Assembly: GCA_902795355.1 (NCBI GenBank)
Contig: CADBKZ010000005.1
Coordinates: forward strand, 177,665-241,664
Length of the DNA stretch: 64,000 bases
Source: an uncultured Ruminococcus sp.
GTDB lineage: Bacteria; Bacillota; Clostridia; Oscillospirales; CAG-272
Direction: 5' to 3'
Shown here piece by piece: positions 8,944-18,059 of this stretch. The position numbers and the translations under genes are program-made. Position 1 is the first letter of the stretch, and every line of letters starts with the position of its first letter. Under the pieces are notes generated by a model. That model worked only from the letters and a program-made list of their open reading frames with translations, searched no databases and was not told the DNA's origin.

Positions 8944-11900
8944 TTCAACCCCCATCTCCGCGCCGCGCAGGAAAGGCTTGCGCGCCTTTCTTCGCGCAAA
9001 CGGCTATCTCCTGCTCTGCATGGCGATTCCCGTACTGCTCGTTTATCTGATCTATCTGGCGCGCGGGATTCATCCGTTCGGCGACGGGTGCGTTCTGGTG
9101 CTGGACCTGAACGGCCAATACGTATGGTTCTTTGAAGCGTTGCGGAATTTCGTGCGCGGGGACGGCAGTCTTCTCTATTCGTTTGAGCGCGCGCTCGGCG
9201 GCGAGTTTCTCGGCATTTACGCCTATTATCTCGCAAGTCCGTTCTCCTATCTGGTGTGTCTCTTTCCGAAAACGAAAATGCTGGAAGCGCTTCTGGCGCT
9301 CTTTCTGCTGAAAACGGCGATTTGCGGCGGCTCGTTCGGCTACTACATGAAAAAAACGTCGCTTTCGCGAAGCCCGATTGCAATCATCATTTTCTCGGTT
9401 TGCTATGCGGTTTCGAGCTATGCGATCGTCCAGCAGCACAACACCATGTGGATTGACGCCATGATGTGGCTCCCGCTCATTACCCTCGGCATTGAAGAGT
9501 TGGTCCGGCACGGAAAATTCAGGCTTTATACGTTCCTGCTCGCGGTTACGCTGTTCAGCAACTTCTATATCGGCTACATGGTCTGTTTCTGGTGCGCGTT
9601 CTATTTCCTGCTGTTCTATCTCGGCCACGGCGGAAAAACCGGCGACTGCAACCCGAACGGAGAGCGGCTGCACTTTTTGAAATCCCTGCTCCGCATGCTC
9701 TTTTTCTCGCTGCTCGCCGTTGGTATGGCGGCGGTTATCCTGCTTGGAGCCTACTATTCGCTCAACTTCGGCAAAACCACCTTTTCCACCACAAAATGGG
9801 AATGGTTTCTCAATTTCGATTTTCTCGAACTGCTCTATAAATTTCTTCCCGGGTCTTACGACACGGTTCGGCCGGAAGGCTACCCGTTCCTTTATTGCGG
9901 CGTTCTTACGCTGCTGTTGCTTCCCGCCTATTTCCTCTCGAAAAAATATCCCATGCGTCGCAAGATCAGCTCGGCGGTTCTGGTTCTCGTTTTCGTAGCG
10001 AGTTTTTCGCTCTCGGTCGTCGACCTCTTCTGGCATGGGTTCCAACGCCCCAATTGGCTGAACTACCGTTATAGCTTCATGCTCTGTTTCTACCTCTGCG
10101 TTCTGGCCTGCCGCGCGCTGGAAGAGCTGGAAACGCTCTCGCTTAAAGTTACGCTTGGAATGGGCGGGTTGATCGCGCTTTTCACGGTATTTTTGCAGAA
10201 ATATACCGACAACGCGTATGTGGAACCCAAAGATTTTTCCTGCATCTGGCTCACGCTCGGTTGCCTTTTGGCGCACCTTTCCATCCTCGGAATTTCCCGA
10301 TCCAAGATCAAAGCCAGACAGGTGGCAAGCGTTGCCCTGCTCGTTGCGGTTTGCGTGGAATTATTTGTGAACGGTCTGTTCAACATGAACGCGCTCGACG
10401 ATGACGTGGTTTATTCCCATTACAGCTATTATAATGATTTTCTTGCGGAAACGCGACCGCTGGTGGAATCGGTTCAGGCATCGGATTCTTCCTTTTATCG
10501 AATGGAAAAGACCTATTTCCGGAAAGTCAACGATAACATGGGGTTGGAGATGCGCGGGCTTTCGGGATCCACTTCCACACTCAATACGGAAACCATTGTC
10601 TTTTTGGAAAAGATGGGATACGCTTCCCGCTCGCATTGGTCCAAATATCTCGGCGGAACGCCTGTGAACGATTCCTTGCTCGGCGTGAAATATCTCCTGT
10701 CCGACGAAGCGATCTACGGGAACTATTACGAAACCTATCAGACCGACGCGGCAAACGGGTATATTGCCTACCGCAACCCATACGCTCTTTCCATCGCTTA
10801 CGGCGTGGACGACGCGATCCTCGATTTTCCGCTCGGCTATTTGGGAACGGAACCCGAGTCCGACAAGAAAACCGATGAAAAACCGAGCAAAATCGGAAGC
10901 GCGATCAATGCGGTCAAAAGCGCGATCAACAAACGGCTCGACATTGACGAAACCGTTCGCGGCGACAACTACACCGACGAATACGACAGCCCCTTTGAAC
11001 GCCTGAACGCCATTGTTACCGCCATGCTCGGCGAGGAAGAAACGGTCCGCATTTTTGTTCCGGTCAAGGTAACGGGAACCACTGCCTCGAACCTCGACCG
11101 CCCTTGGTACGCCGAGGGGCATACCTGCTACGATAAAACCAACGCGAACACATCCGCGAGCATAACGGCAACCGTTCAAATGCCCGTGGACGGCGAGCTG
11201 TATTTCTATCAACCAACGCGATTTGCCCGCGAAATCTCGCTCACTTTGCGGAATCAGACCAGCGGCGGAAGCCAATCCTACGGAAAATTCGGCGGAAACG
11301 AAACCTTCCGGATCATCTCCCTCGGCAAGCAAACTGCGGGCGACACCCTTTCCCTGCAAATGAAGCTTGAAGCGTCGAATCTGTATTACGTGACCGGCGC
11401 CGAATGGTTCTATTATATCGATTGGGCTGTGTTTGAGGACACCATGGCGCGGTTGTCGGCCGATCAATATCAAGTGGAAAAACATTCCGAGGAATCGTTC
11501 TCGGGGACCATCGCCACATCGCGCGACGACGAACTGATTCTGACGACCGTTGCGTTTGACAAAGGCTGGAAGATCACCGTGGACGGCAAGCGCGCAACGC
11601 CTGTCAAGGCTCTCGGCGCGTTGATCGCGTTCCGCGTGGACGGCGCGGCGGGAGAACACACCGTTCAAATGGTTTATCGCCCGAACACGTTCAGAATCGG
11701 TTTGGCAATCTCCCTCCTCTCAACGTTGCTGTTCTTGGTTCTCATCATCTTTTTCCCGCTGATCCGCGGCATTCCCGTTTTGCGCGCGCTTGTTTCCGTT
11801 CCGAAACGCCGCGGAAAACAAGAGCTTCCGGAAGTCGGCGGCGATGCGGCGGCGCGCGCCAATCCCGAACCGGCGTCAAACGCGGACCCGCCCGCCGACG

Positions 11901-12025
11901 GCGGCCGATCCGGCAAGAAGAAAAGCGCAACTCCGCTTTTGGTCGGCGGGCTATCGGCGCTCGGAGCCGCCGCAATTACGGCGTTCGCATTCTTTCTCGG
12001 GCAGAAGAAAAACAAAAAGGAGTAA
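8936..12025 (+). CDS. YfhO family multi-pass membrane protein
   Basis: A 1029-residue membrane protein of the YfhO family, whose Firmicute members are linked to glycosylation of cell-wall polymers such as lipoteichoic acid. About a dozen helices fill residues 20-480. The extracellular region from about 490 to 900 is soluble and beta-rich, with a typical YfhO block near its end (TVAFDKGWKITVDGKRA). Another helix follows, then a charged Ala/Pro-rich stretch and a final hydrophobic segment ending QKKNKKE. The early motif LDLNGQYVWFFEAL matches the family. It sits between DUF951 and ruvA, which starts six bases later. Confidence 0.88.
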   Translation: MNDSTPISAPRRKGLRAFLRANGYLLLCMAIPVLLVYLIYLARGIHPFGDGCVLVLDLNGQYVWFFEALRNFVRGDGSLLYSFERALGGEFLGIYAYYLASPFSYLVCLFPKTKMLEALLALFLLKTAICGGSFGYYMKKTSLSRSPIAIIIFSVCYAVSSYAIVQQHNTMWIDAMMWLPLITLGIEELVRHGKFRLYTFLLAVTLFSNFYIGYMVCFWCAFYFLLFYLGHGGKTGDCNPNGERLHFLKSLLRMLFFSLLAVGMAAVILLGAYYSLNFGKTTFSTTKWEWFLNFDFLELLYKFLPGSYDTVRPEGYPFLYCGVLTLLLLPAYFLSKKYPMRRKISSAVLVLVFVASFSLSVVDLFWHGFQRPNWLNYRYSFMLCFYLCVLACRALEELETLSLKVTLGMGGLIALFTVFLQKYTDNAYVEPKDFSCIWLTLGCLLAHLSILGISRSKIKARQVASVALLVAVCVELFVNGLFNMNALDDDVVYSHYSYYNDFLAETRPLVESVQASDSSFYRMEKTYFRKVNDNMGLEMRGLSGSTSTLNTETIVFLEKMGYASRSHWSKYLGGTPVNDSLLGVKYLLSDEAIYGNYYETYQTDAANGYIAYRNPYALSIAYGVDDAILDFPLGYLGTEPESDKKTDEKPSKIGSAINAVKSAINKRLDIDETVRGDNYTDEYDSPFERLNAIVTAMLGEEETVRIFVPVKVTGTTASNLDRPWYAEGHTCYDKTNANTSASITATVQMPVDGELYFYQPTRFAREISLTLRNQTSGGSQSYGKFGGNETFRIISLGKQTAGDTLSLQMKLEASNLYYVTGAEWFYYIDWAVFEDTMARLSADQYQVEKHSEESFSGTIATSRDDELILTTVAFDKGWKITVDGKRATPVKALGALIAFRVDGAAGEHTVQMVYRPNTFRIGLAISLLSTLLFLVLIIFFPLIRGIPVLRALVSVPKRRGKQELPEVGGDAAARANPEPASNADPPADGGRSGKKKSATPLLVGGLSALGAAAITAFAFFLGQKKNKKE

Positions 12026-12031
12026 TTTTCA

Positions 12032-12658
12032 ATGTTCTATTATCTTTCCGGTAAATTAACGCATCTGGAAGCGGGTTTCGCCGTTCTGGACTGCGGCGGC
12101 GTCGGGTACAAGCTCTCCATCAGCGGAACGACCTACAACGCCATGCCCGCCAACCGTTCGGTCGCCGAACCGCCCGTTGTCAAGCTCTACACCCATCTTG
12201 CCGTTCGCGAGGATGATATTGAGCTTTTCGGCTTTTTCTCGCAAACCGAGCTTGCAACGTTCCGGCAGTTGTTAACGGTTTCCGGCGTTGGTCCCAAGGC
12301 GGCGCTCTCCATTCTCTCTTCCTTAACGCCGGAAAAGTTTGCGATTGCCGTTTGCACCGACGATAAAAAGACCATTGCCCGCGCCAACGGGATCGGCCCA
12401 AAAACCGCCGCCCGCGTGATTCTGGAACTGAAAGACAAGATGATGAAAGAATCCGAGGCCGGATTCGTGGCCGCAATCCCCGCGTCCGCTTCTCCGGTCG
12501 GCGCGCCGAGAAGCGCGATGAGCGAGGCGATTGACGCCTTGGTGGTTCTCGGTTATTCCCGCGCGGAAGCGATGACCGCCCTGAAAGACATTGACGCTTC
12601 CAAAACCGAACTTCAAGAGATCATTCGCCTCGCGCTGAAAAAGCTGATGCGCCCCTGA
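12032..12658 (+). CDS. ruvA: Holliday junction helicase subunit RuvA
   Basis: A 208-residue RuvA, the junction-recognition subunit. The OB-fold domain starts MFYYLSGKL, the helix-hairpin-helix region includes LLTVSGVGPKAALSIL and ARANGIGPKTAARVILELKDK, and the C-terminal RuvB-contacting domain includes ALVVLGYSRAEA. Its ribosome binding site AAAAGGAG overlaps the yfhO stop. It is in operon with ruvB. Confidence 0.96.
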   Translation: MFYYLSGKLTHLEAGFAVLDCGGVGYKLSISGTTYNAMPANRSVAEPPVVKLYTHLAVREDDIELFGFFSQTELATFRQLLTVSGVGPKAALSILSSLTPEKFAIAVCTDDKKTIARANGIGPKTAARVILELKDKMMKESEAGFVAAIPASASPVGAPRSAMSEAIDALVVLGYSRAEAMTALKDIDASKTELQEIIRLALKKLMRP

Positions 12659-12678
12659 ATGGTCGGAAAGGATGAACC

Positions 12679-13764
12679 ATGGACATTGAAAGCACGGAAT
12701 TTGATTTTGAAAACCGGATCGTCAGTACCGAGTATTCCGCAGAGGACGGAGAAAACGACCTCTCTCTGCGCCCGAAACGGCTTGACGATTATATCGGGCA
12801 AACCAAGGTCAAGGAAAATCTGAAAATTTACATTGAAGCCGCCAAAAAGCGCGGAGACCCGCTGGACCACGTACTGCTCTACGGCCCCCCCGGGCTTGGC
12901 AAAACCACGCTTTCCAACATCATCGCGGCGGAAATGGGGGTCAACATCCGCGTAACTTCCGGCCCCGCCATTGAAAAACAGGGCGATCTTGCCGCGATTC
13001 TGACCAACCTGAACGAGGGCGACGTGCTTTTTATTGATGAAATCCACCGCCTTTCCCGCTCCGTGGAAGAGATCCTTTACCCCGCAATGGAAGACTACGC
13101 GCTGGATATTATCATCGGCCAAGGCCCCGCCGCGCGAAGCATTCGCATTGATCTGCCGCATTTTACGCTGATTGGAGCGACCACCCGCGCGGGACAGATG
13201 ACCACGCCTTTGCGCGACCGCTTTGGGGTGATTCTGAAATTGGAACTTTACACCCCCGAAGAGCTTGCCGAAATCGTTCGCCGCAGCGCTGGGATCCTCG
13301 GAATGGAAATTTCGGACGACGGCGCGGTGGAGCTGGCGCGCCGTTCCCGCGGTACGCCCCGCATTGCCAACCGGTTGCTCAAACGCGTCCGCGATTTCGC
13401 GCAGGTACGCGGCGACGGAACCATCAATTCGGAAATTGCCAATTTTGCCCTGAACCGTTTGGAAATTGACGAACTCGGGCTTGACAATATTGACAGAAGA
13501 ATGCTTCAAACCATTATCAAGTTTTATGATGGCGGCCCCGTGGGCTTGGAAACGCTTGCCGCAACGGTCGGCGAAGAAGCGGTTACGCTGGAAGACGTTT
13601 ACGAGCCGTACCTGATGCAGATCGGATTTTTGAGCCGCACCCCGCGCGGCCGCTGCGTAACGCGGCTTGCATACGAACACCTCGGCATTCCGTATCGCTC
13701 GGCAAAAACCCCCGCCGATCAATTGCAGTTTTTCGATGGATCGGAAGAGCCGACGCAAAAATAA
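12679..13764 (+). CDS. ruvB: Holliday junction helicase motor RuvB
   Basis: A 361-residue AAA+ motor that drives branch migration with RuvA. Visible motifs are Walker [11 protein letters not shown], Walker [11 protein letters not shown], sensor ATTRAGQMT and the C-terminal winged-helix ending in FLSRTPRGR. The N-terminus has a short acidic extension before [12 protein letters not shown]. It is the last gene of the operon and ends two bases before a strong terminator. Confidence 0.97.
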   Translation: MDIESTEFDFENRIVSTEYSAEDGENDLSLRPKRLDDYIGQTKVKENLKIYIEAAKKRGDPLDHVLLYGPPGLGKTTLSNIIAAEMGVNIRVTSGPAIEKQGDLAAILTNLNEGDVLFIDEIHRLSRSVEEILYPAMEDYALDIIIGQGPAARSIRIDLPHFTLIGATTRAGQMTTPLRDRFGVILKLELYTPEELAEIVRRSAGILGMEISDDGAVELARRSRGTPRIANRLLKRVRDFAQVRGDGTINSEIANFALNRLEIDELGLDNIDRRMLQTIIKFYDGGPVGLETLAATVGEEAVTLEDVYEPYLMQIGFLSRTPRGRCVTRLAYEHLGIPYRSAKTPADQLQFFDGSEEPTQK

Positions 13765-13800
13765 AAAACAGCCGTGTGAAAAATCACACGGCTGTTTTTT
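13765..13800. terminator. Bidirectional terminator between ruvB and the DUF2974 gene
   Basis: AAAAAACAGCCGTGTGA pairs perfectly with its complement around a four-base loop, giving A and T runs on both sides. It serves the two convergent genes. Confidence 0.93.
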
Positions 13801-13820
13801 GCGGTACTTTTCGGGGTATT

Positions 13821-14936
13821 TCAGTCTTTTTCCCGATTTATGCCGAACATTTCATGCAGAAAATCTTTCGCGTTTTCGTTGAAAAGCGCCGTCAGGGTTC
13901 GGGACATGATCTTCCCCACCTGCGGGTCAAGCTGCATGCCGCGGATCAACCAACGGTTTTTCGGCGAGGCAAGCTCGGTCAGGGTCGCGGCGTTATCCGA
14001 GGAAAGAATCCGGTAAAGCGCGTCCGTAAACTGCTCCCGCTGTTTGGGCGACATGTCGCGGATCCACGCGTTCATCGTGCGGTCGCTGTGCTTGCTGTCC
14101 TCGCCGACGGATTTCAGATGGACAAACTTCCCGCCCATAACATTCCAAGAAAGCCCGTCGTGCTGTAAAAGCCCGACCTGCCGACTGCTGACCACCGTAT
14201 AGTCCTCGTCGTGCTCCAACAGGATCCCCACCAGCGACGATTTCGGAATAATGGTATGGATCAGGGGCTTGCGATCCAGATATTGCGGGTCTTTCAGCAT
14301 TCCGCCGCCAAACCCCGGGCCATCGTTGTTCCAAACGCCGACAAGGCGTTCCCGCACCGATTCCTCGCAGCGAATTCCGGCATAAGCGGCCAGATTGCCG
14401 CCCTTGCTATGCCCTGTTACGTAGAGTTTTCCGCGGGCGGCCTTTGCGGTGTCGTTCAAATATTCGGCCGCGCGTACCTGCGCGGGAACCTCGGGGAGAA
14501 AACTCATATTGAAGTTTTCCTTCCAACCGACAATCGTATCGTCGGTTCCGCGAAAGGCAACAACGGTTCCCTCTTTCCCAAGCAGAAATGTGACCGCGGA
14601 GAACTGCGTTTCCCGTTTTACGTCAATTTCGTTGACATACGCGCGCATGCCGACGCTGCGGAACCGACGCGCCTCTTTTACAAGCTTGAAGAGCTTTACA
14701 ATGTCCTTCGGAATGATCAGACCGATGTTCGCTTTCCGCAAATCGGGATGTCGGGCAAAGTACGCGTTTGCAACCGCTTGCAGGGAAACTGCCGGCTCGC
14801 GATGTCCGGCCGGAACCAGATCTTCAAAATCAATATAGGATAACAGCGCGAAAATAAGACTGTCCACCTCGTTGAGCGGTACTTGATCAAAGGTCAGATC
14901 TCCTCGCCAATTCACATAATCGAATACGGTTCCCAT
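13821..14936 (-). CDS. DUF2974 family alpha/beta-hydrolase-like protein
   Basis: A 371-residue protein matching the DUF2974 (Mbeg1-like) family. It begins MGTVFDYVNWRGDLTFDQVP, a family hallmark, and has the nucleophile elbow VTGHSKGGNLAAY near residue 175 as in lipases and esterases. VVAFRGTDDT contributes the oxyanion region. No signal peptide is visible, so it is probably cytoplasmic. The substrate is unknown. It is the last gene of the M18 aminopeptidase-DUF1846 operon, 36 bases after DUF1846, with a good GGAG ribosome binding site. Confidence 0.82.
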   Translation of the reverse strand: MGTVFDYVNWRGDLTFDQVPLNEVDSLIFALLSYIDFEDLVPAGHREPAVSLQAVANAYFARHPDLRKANIGLIIPKDIVKLFKLVKEARRFRSVGMRAYVNEIDVKRETQFSAVTFLLGKEGTVVAFRGTDDTIVGWKENFNMSFLPEVPAQVRAAEYLNDTAKAARGKLYVTGHSKGGNLAAYAGIRCEESVRERLVGVWNNDGPGFGGGMLKDPQYLDRKPLIHTIIPKSSLVGILLEHDEDYTVVSSRQVGLLQHDGLSWNVMGGKFVHLKSVGEDSKHSDRTMNAWIRDMSPKQREQFTDALYRILSSDNAATLTELASPKNRWLIRGMQLDPQVGKIMSRTLTALFNENAKDFLHEMFGINREKD

Positions 14937-14972
14937 CGGCCGGCTCCTTTTCTTTGTTTCGGCTCTCCGGCA

Positions 14973-16466
14973 TTAACAGCCGTGGAAAAGCCGTTTGCTT
15001 TCGTAGGCGGGTTCGCTGGTCAGGTTGATCCCCAGCTTTTTCAGCGTGTGAACGTCGCTCTCCGCAAGAATAACCGACGAATGCATTTCGCAACGCCGCA
15101 GTTTCGGCAACTGTTCCATCGCTTTTTCGGCAATCGGATCGGTCACGGCGCAAATGGAAAGCGCAATTAAAACCTCGTTGGTATGCAGGCGCGGGTTGCT
15201 GCTGCCCAAGGTTTTCACTTTCAGGTTGGTAATCGGTTCAAGGATCTCCGGCGAGATCAGATCAATGCGGTCGTCAATTCCGGCCATCACTTTCAGGGCG
15301 TTCAGAAGCGAGGCTGACGCAGCTCCGAGCAGGCGGGATGTTTTTCCGGTTACCATGGTTCCGTCCGGCAGCTCGATGGCGGCGGCGGGCTTCCCCGTTG
15401 CCTGCGCTTTTTCGTTGGCGGCAACGGCCACTTTCCGGTCGGTAATATCCAGCCCCGCGGTTTTCATAATCAATTCCAGCTTTTCCACATCGTGGCTATC
15501 GCCGATTCCGCCATCCTTGCGCCGGTTGCAAACGGCGGTGTAATAGCGGCGGATGATCTCCATATTCGCCGCTTCTCTGACTGCTTCGTCGTCAAAAATG
15601 CAGTTGCCCGCCATGTTCACGCCCATGTCGGTGGGCGAACGGTAGGGCGAAGCTCCGCTGATCTTTTCGAACATGGCGTTCAGAACGGGGAAAATTTCAA
15701 TATCGCGGTTGTAGTTTACGGTGGTTTTGCCGTATGCTTCCAGATGGAAGGGATCGATCATGTTCACGTCGTTCAAATCCGCCGTTGCGGCCTCGTATGC
15801 AATGTTGACGGGGTGTTTCAGCGGCAGGTTCCAAATGGGAAAGGTTTCAAACTTTGCGTATCCGGCGCGGATCCCTCTTTTGTGGTCGTGGTAGATCTGG
15901 CTCAAACAGGTTGCCATTTTGCCGCTCCCCGGCCCGGGAGCCGTTACCACAACGAGCGAACGCGAAGTTTCGATATAATCATTCTTCCCGTAGCCCTCGT
16001 CGCTGACGATGCGGGCGACGTCCGAGGGGTAGCCCGCAATGGAATAATGCTGGTAGACCCTGACGCCGAGCGATTCCAACCGCTTGCGGAATTTAATGGC
16101 GGCGGGCTGATCCTGCCAGCGCGTTAACACCACGCTGCCGACATACAGCCCGAAACTGCGGAACGCGTCAATCAGGCGGAGCACGTCCAGATCGTATGTA
16201 ATGCCGAGGTCGCCGCGCACCTTGTTTTTCTCAATGTCGTTGGCGTTGATCGCGATCACGATTTCCGCCTGCTCTTTCAATTGGATCAGCATGCGGATCT
16301 TGCTATCCGGAGCGAACCCGGGAAGAACGCGCGACGCGTGATAGTCGTCGAACAGTTTTCCGCCGAATTCCAGATAGAGCTTCCCTCCGAATTGCTCAAT
16401 GCGCTCCCGAATATGCTCGGATTGCATTTTAATATAAAGATCGTTGTCAAACCCTGGCTTATACAT
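14973..16466 (-). CDS. DUF1846 family protein
   Basis: A 497-residue protein belonging to DUF1846, a family of about 500-residue cytosolic proteins common in Clostridia and lactic acid bacteria. The start YKPGFDNDLYIKMQSEHI and the block VVVTAPGPGSGKMATCLSQ, which looks like a nucleotide-binding loop, are typical. TFPIWNLPLKHPVN and PTDMGVNMAG are also family-like. Structures exist for the family but function is unproven. It lies 30 bases after the M18 peptidase gene and carries an AAGGGG ribosome binding site. Confidence 0.87.
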   Translation of the reverse strand: MYKPGFDNDLYIKMQSEHIRERIEQFGGKLYLEFGGKLFDDYHASRVLPGFAPDSKIRMLIQLKEQAEIVIAINANDIEKNKVRGDLGITYDLDVLRLIDAFRSFGLYVGSVVLTRWQDQPAAIKFRKRLESLGVRVYQHYSIAGYPSDVARIVSDEGYGKNDYIETSRSLVVVTAPGPGSGKMATCLSQIYHDHKRGIRAGYAKFETFPIWNLPLKHPVNIAYEAATADLNDVNMIDPFHLEAYGKTTVNYNRDIEIFPVLNAMFEKISGASPYRSPTDMGVNMAGNCIFDDEAVREAANMEIIRRYYTAVCNRRKDGGIGDSHDVEKLELIMKTAGLDITDRKVAVAANEKAQATGKPAAAIELPDGTMVTGKTSRLLGAASASLLNALKVMAGIDDRIDLISPEILEPITNLKVKTLGSSNPRLHTNEVLIALSICAVTDPIAEKAMEQLPKLRRCEMHSSVILAESDVHTLKKLGINLTSEPAYESKRLFHGC

Positions 16467-16496
16467 GATTTTCCCCTTTTTTGGTATTTTCTTTTT

Positions 16497-17813
16497 TCAG
16501 AAGATCAGGCGCACATCGCGGTCGGTCGCGCTTTGGAACCCGACCGAATAGAAGAGGCGCATCGCGTTGGTCAAATAGGCGAAATCGGCTGTCCCCGCCG
16601 TTTCATAGGCGGAGTGCATGGCGAGCTGCGCCATGCCGATATCCACGGTGCGGAGCGGAACTTTGGTGTTGGAAATGCTGCCGAGCGTGGACCCGCCGCG
16701 TATATCGCTCCGGTTTGCAAATTGCTGAACGGGAACGCCGGCGCGCGTGCAAATTTCCGTAAAGATCGCGGCGGAAAGGCCGTCGGTTGCGTAATGCTGC
16801 GCGGCGTTGGATTTGATAACGACCCCTTGGTTCAGATGCGGCGCGTTGAGCGGATCGCAGAGTTCCGGACGGTTGGGGTGGCGGGCGTGTCCGTTATCGG
16901 CCGAAACCATGAAGCCGGAAGCAAGCAGCCGGCGGGAATCGGCGCCGATCGCCTCGCAAACGCGGTCGATCACGTCGCGCAGGAAGGACGAACCCGCTCC
17001 CTGCTTGGTTTCGCTGCCCGTTTCCTCGTTGTCGGCGTTGAAGCAGATGTTCAGCGAATCCTCGCGCGGCGTTGCGGCGCAAAAGCCCGAAAGCGTTCCG
17101 AAGGCGCACATCAGGTTGTCGATGCGGGGCGAGGAGAAAAACTCGTCGTCGGCTCCCCAAACGCTCCCCGGCATGCGGTTATAAACAAACAAATCATGCC
17201 CGACGATCTCTTCTGGATTGCACCCCGCCTCGTCGGCAAGTATTTTTTTCAGCCGACCTTTCGCATTCTCCCCGCCGAACAGCGGAACCAGATCAGTTGC
17301 GGGGTTGAATGCGTATCCGTTGTTCGCGTCGCGGTTCATATGAATGGCAACGTTCGGGATCAACAGCAGATCGCGATCCACCCGAACGAGCTTTGCGGAA
17401 AAAACGTCGCCTTGGCGAACGATCAGCCGCCCCGAAACCGAGAGCGGGCGGTCGAGCCAAGAGGAAAGGATCGTTCCGCCGTAAACCTCGGTATCGAGTT
17501 TCAGGTAGCGGTCGAACGCAACCGATTCATAATTGTTTTTCAACTTGAACATGGGAGAATCGGTATGCCCTGCGGCAATCAGAATTTGCGACGCGCTCTG
17601 TTTCGGTACGCAAAACGCGATCAACGAGGAAAGATTTCTTGTTACAAAGTATTTTCCGCCCGCGCGCAAACGCCAATGGTCGGCCTCTTCCAAACGCTCA
17701 AACCCGTTTTCTTCGAGAATGCTTCCCATGGTTTGGGCGGCATGAAACGCGGCTGGGCTTTTCCGGATCCATTCCAGCAGTTTTTCGGTCTGTTTCCTTG
17801 CTTCCAGCATCAT
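16497..17813 (-). CDS. M18 family aminopeptidase
   Basis: A 438-residue metallopeptidase of the aspartyl-aminopeptidase family, which releases N-terminal acidic residues from peptides in the cytosol. Metal-ligand blocks are visible: AAGHTDSP, FNADNEETGS, VSADNGHARHPN and the late histidine in QLAMHSAYETAG. Length matches bacterial ApeB. It is the promoter-proximal gene of a three-gene operon with DUF1846 and DUF2974. The protein could start at either of two adjacent ATG codons; I used the first. Confidence 0.93.
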   Translation of the reverse strand: MMLEARKQTEKLLEWIRKSPAAFHAAQTMGSILEENGFERLEEADHWRLRAGGKYFVTRNLSSLIAFCVPKQSASQILIAAGHTDSPMFKLKNNYESVAFDRYLKLDTEVYGGTILSSWLDRPLSVSGRLIVRQGDVFSAKLVRVDRDLLLIPNVAIHMNRDANNGYAFNPATDLVPLFGGENAKGRLKKILADEAGCNPEEIVGHDLFVYNRMPGSVWGADDEFFSSPRIDNLMCAFGTLSGFCAATPREDSLNICFNADNEETGSETKQGAGSSFLRDVIDRVCEAIGADSRRLLASGFMVSADNGHARHPNRPELCDPLNAPHLNQGVVIKSNAAQHYATDGLSAAIFTEICTRAGVPVQQFANRSDIRGGSTLGSISNTKVPLRTVDIGMAQLAMHSAYETAGTADFAYLTNAMRLFYSVGFQSATDRDVRLIF

Positions 17814-17843
17814 TTTTCCGGCTTCTCCCCACTGTTGATATAT

Positions 17844-17872
17844 ATTATATTTATTATAACATATTTGGTCAA
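17844..17872 (-). promoter_or_regulatory. Sigma-A promoter for the M18-DUF1846-DUF2974 operon
   Basis: TTGACC and TATAAT with a 17-base spacer on the minus strand, about 30 bases before the start codon. A second TATAAT-like word lies inside the AT-rich spacer. Confidence 0.82.
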
Positions 17873-17992
17873 AAATCGCAATCCTTTTTTGATTTTTTTC
17901 GAGAAAAAATCATCGCTCGGAAACCGCGCGAAAAAACAGGGGGGTCGTTTCCGCTTTTTCGGTGGCATTTTTTATTTTTTTTGAAACAACGC

Positions 17993-18021
17993 TTGCTTTT
18001 TGCAGGGATTTCTTATATAAT
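17993..18021 (+). promoter_or_regulatory. Sigma-A promoter for rhaA
   Basis: TTGCTT and TATAAT separated by 17 bases, 39 bases before the rhaA start. I see no obvious catabolite-response or operator palindrome around it. Confidence 0.75.
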
Positions 18022-18059
18022 AGAATCAAACCACACATTCCAAAACAAAGGAGAATACA

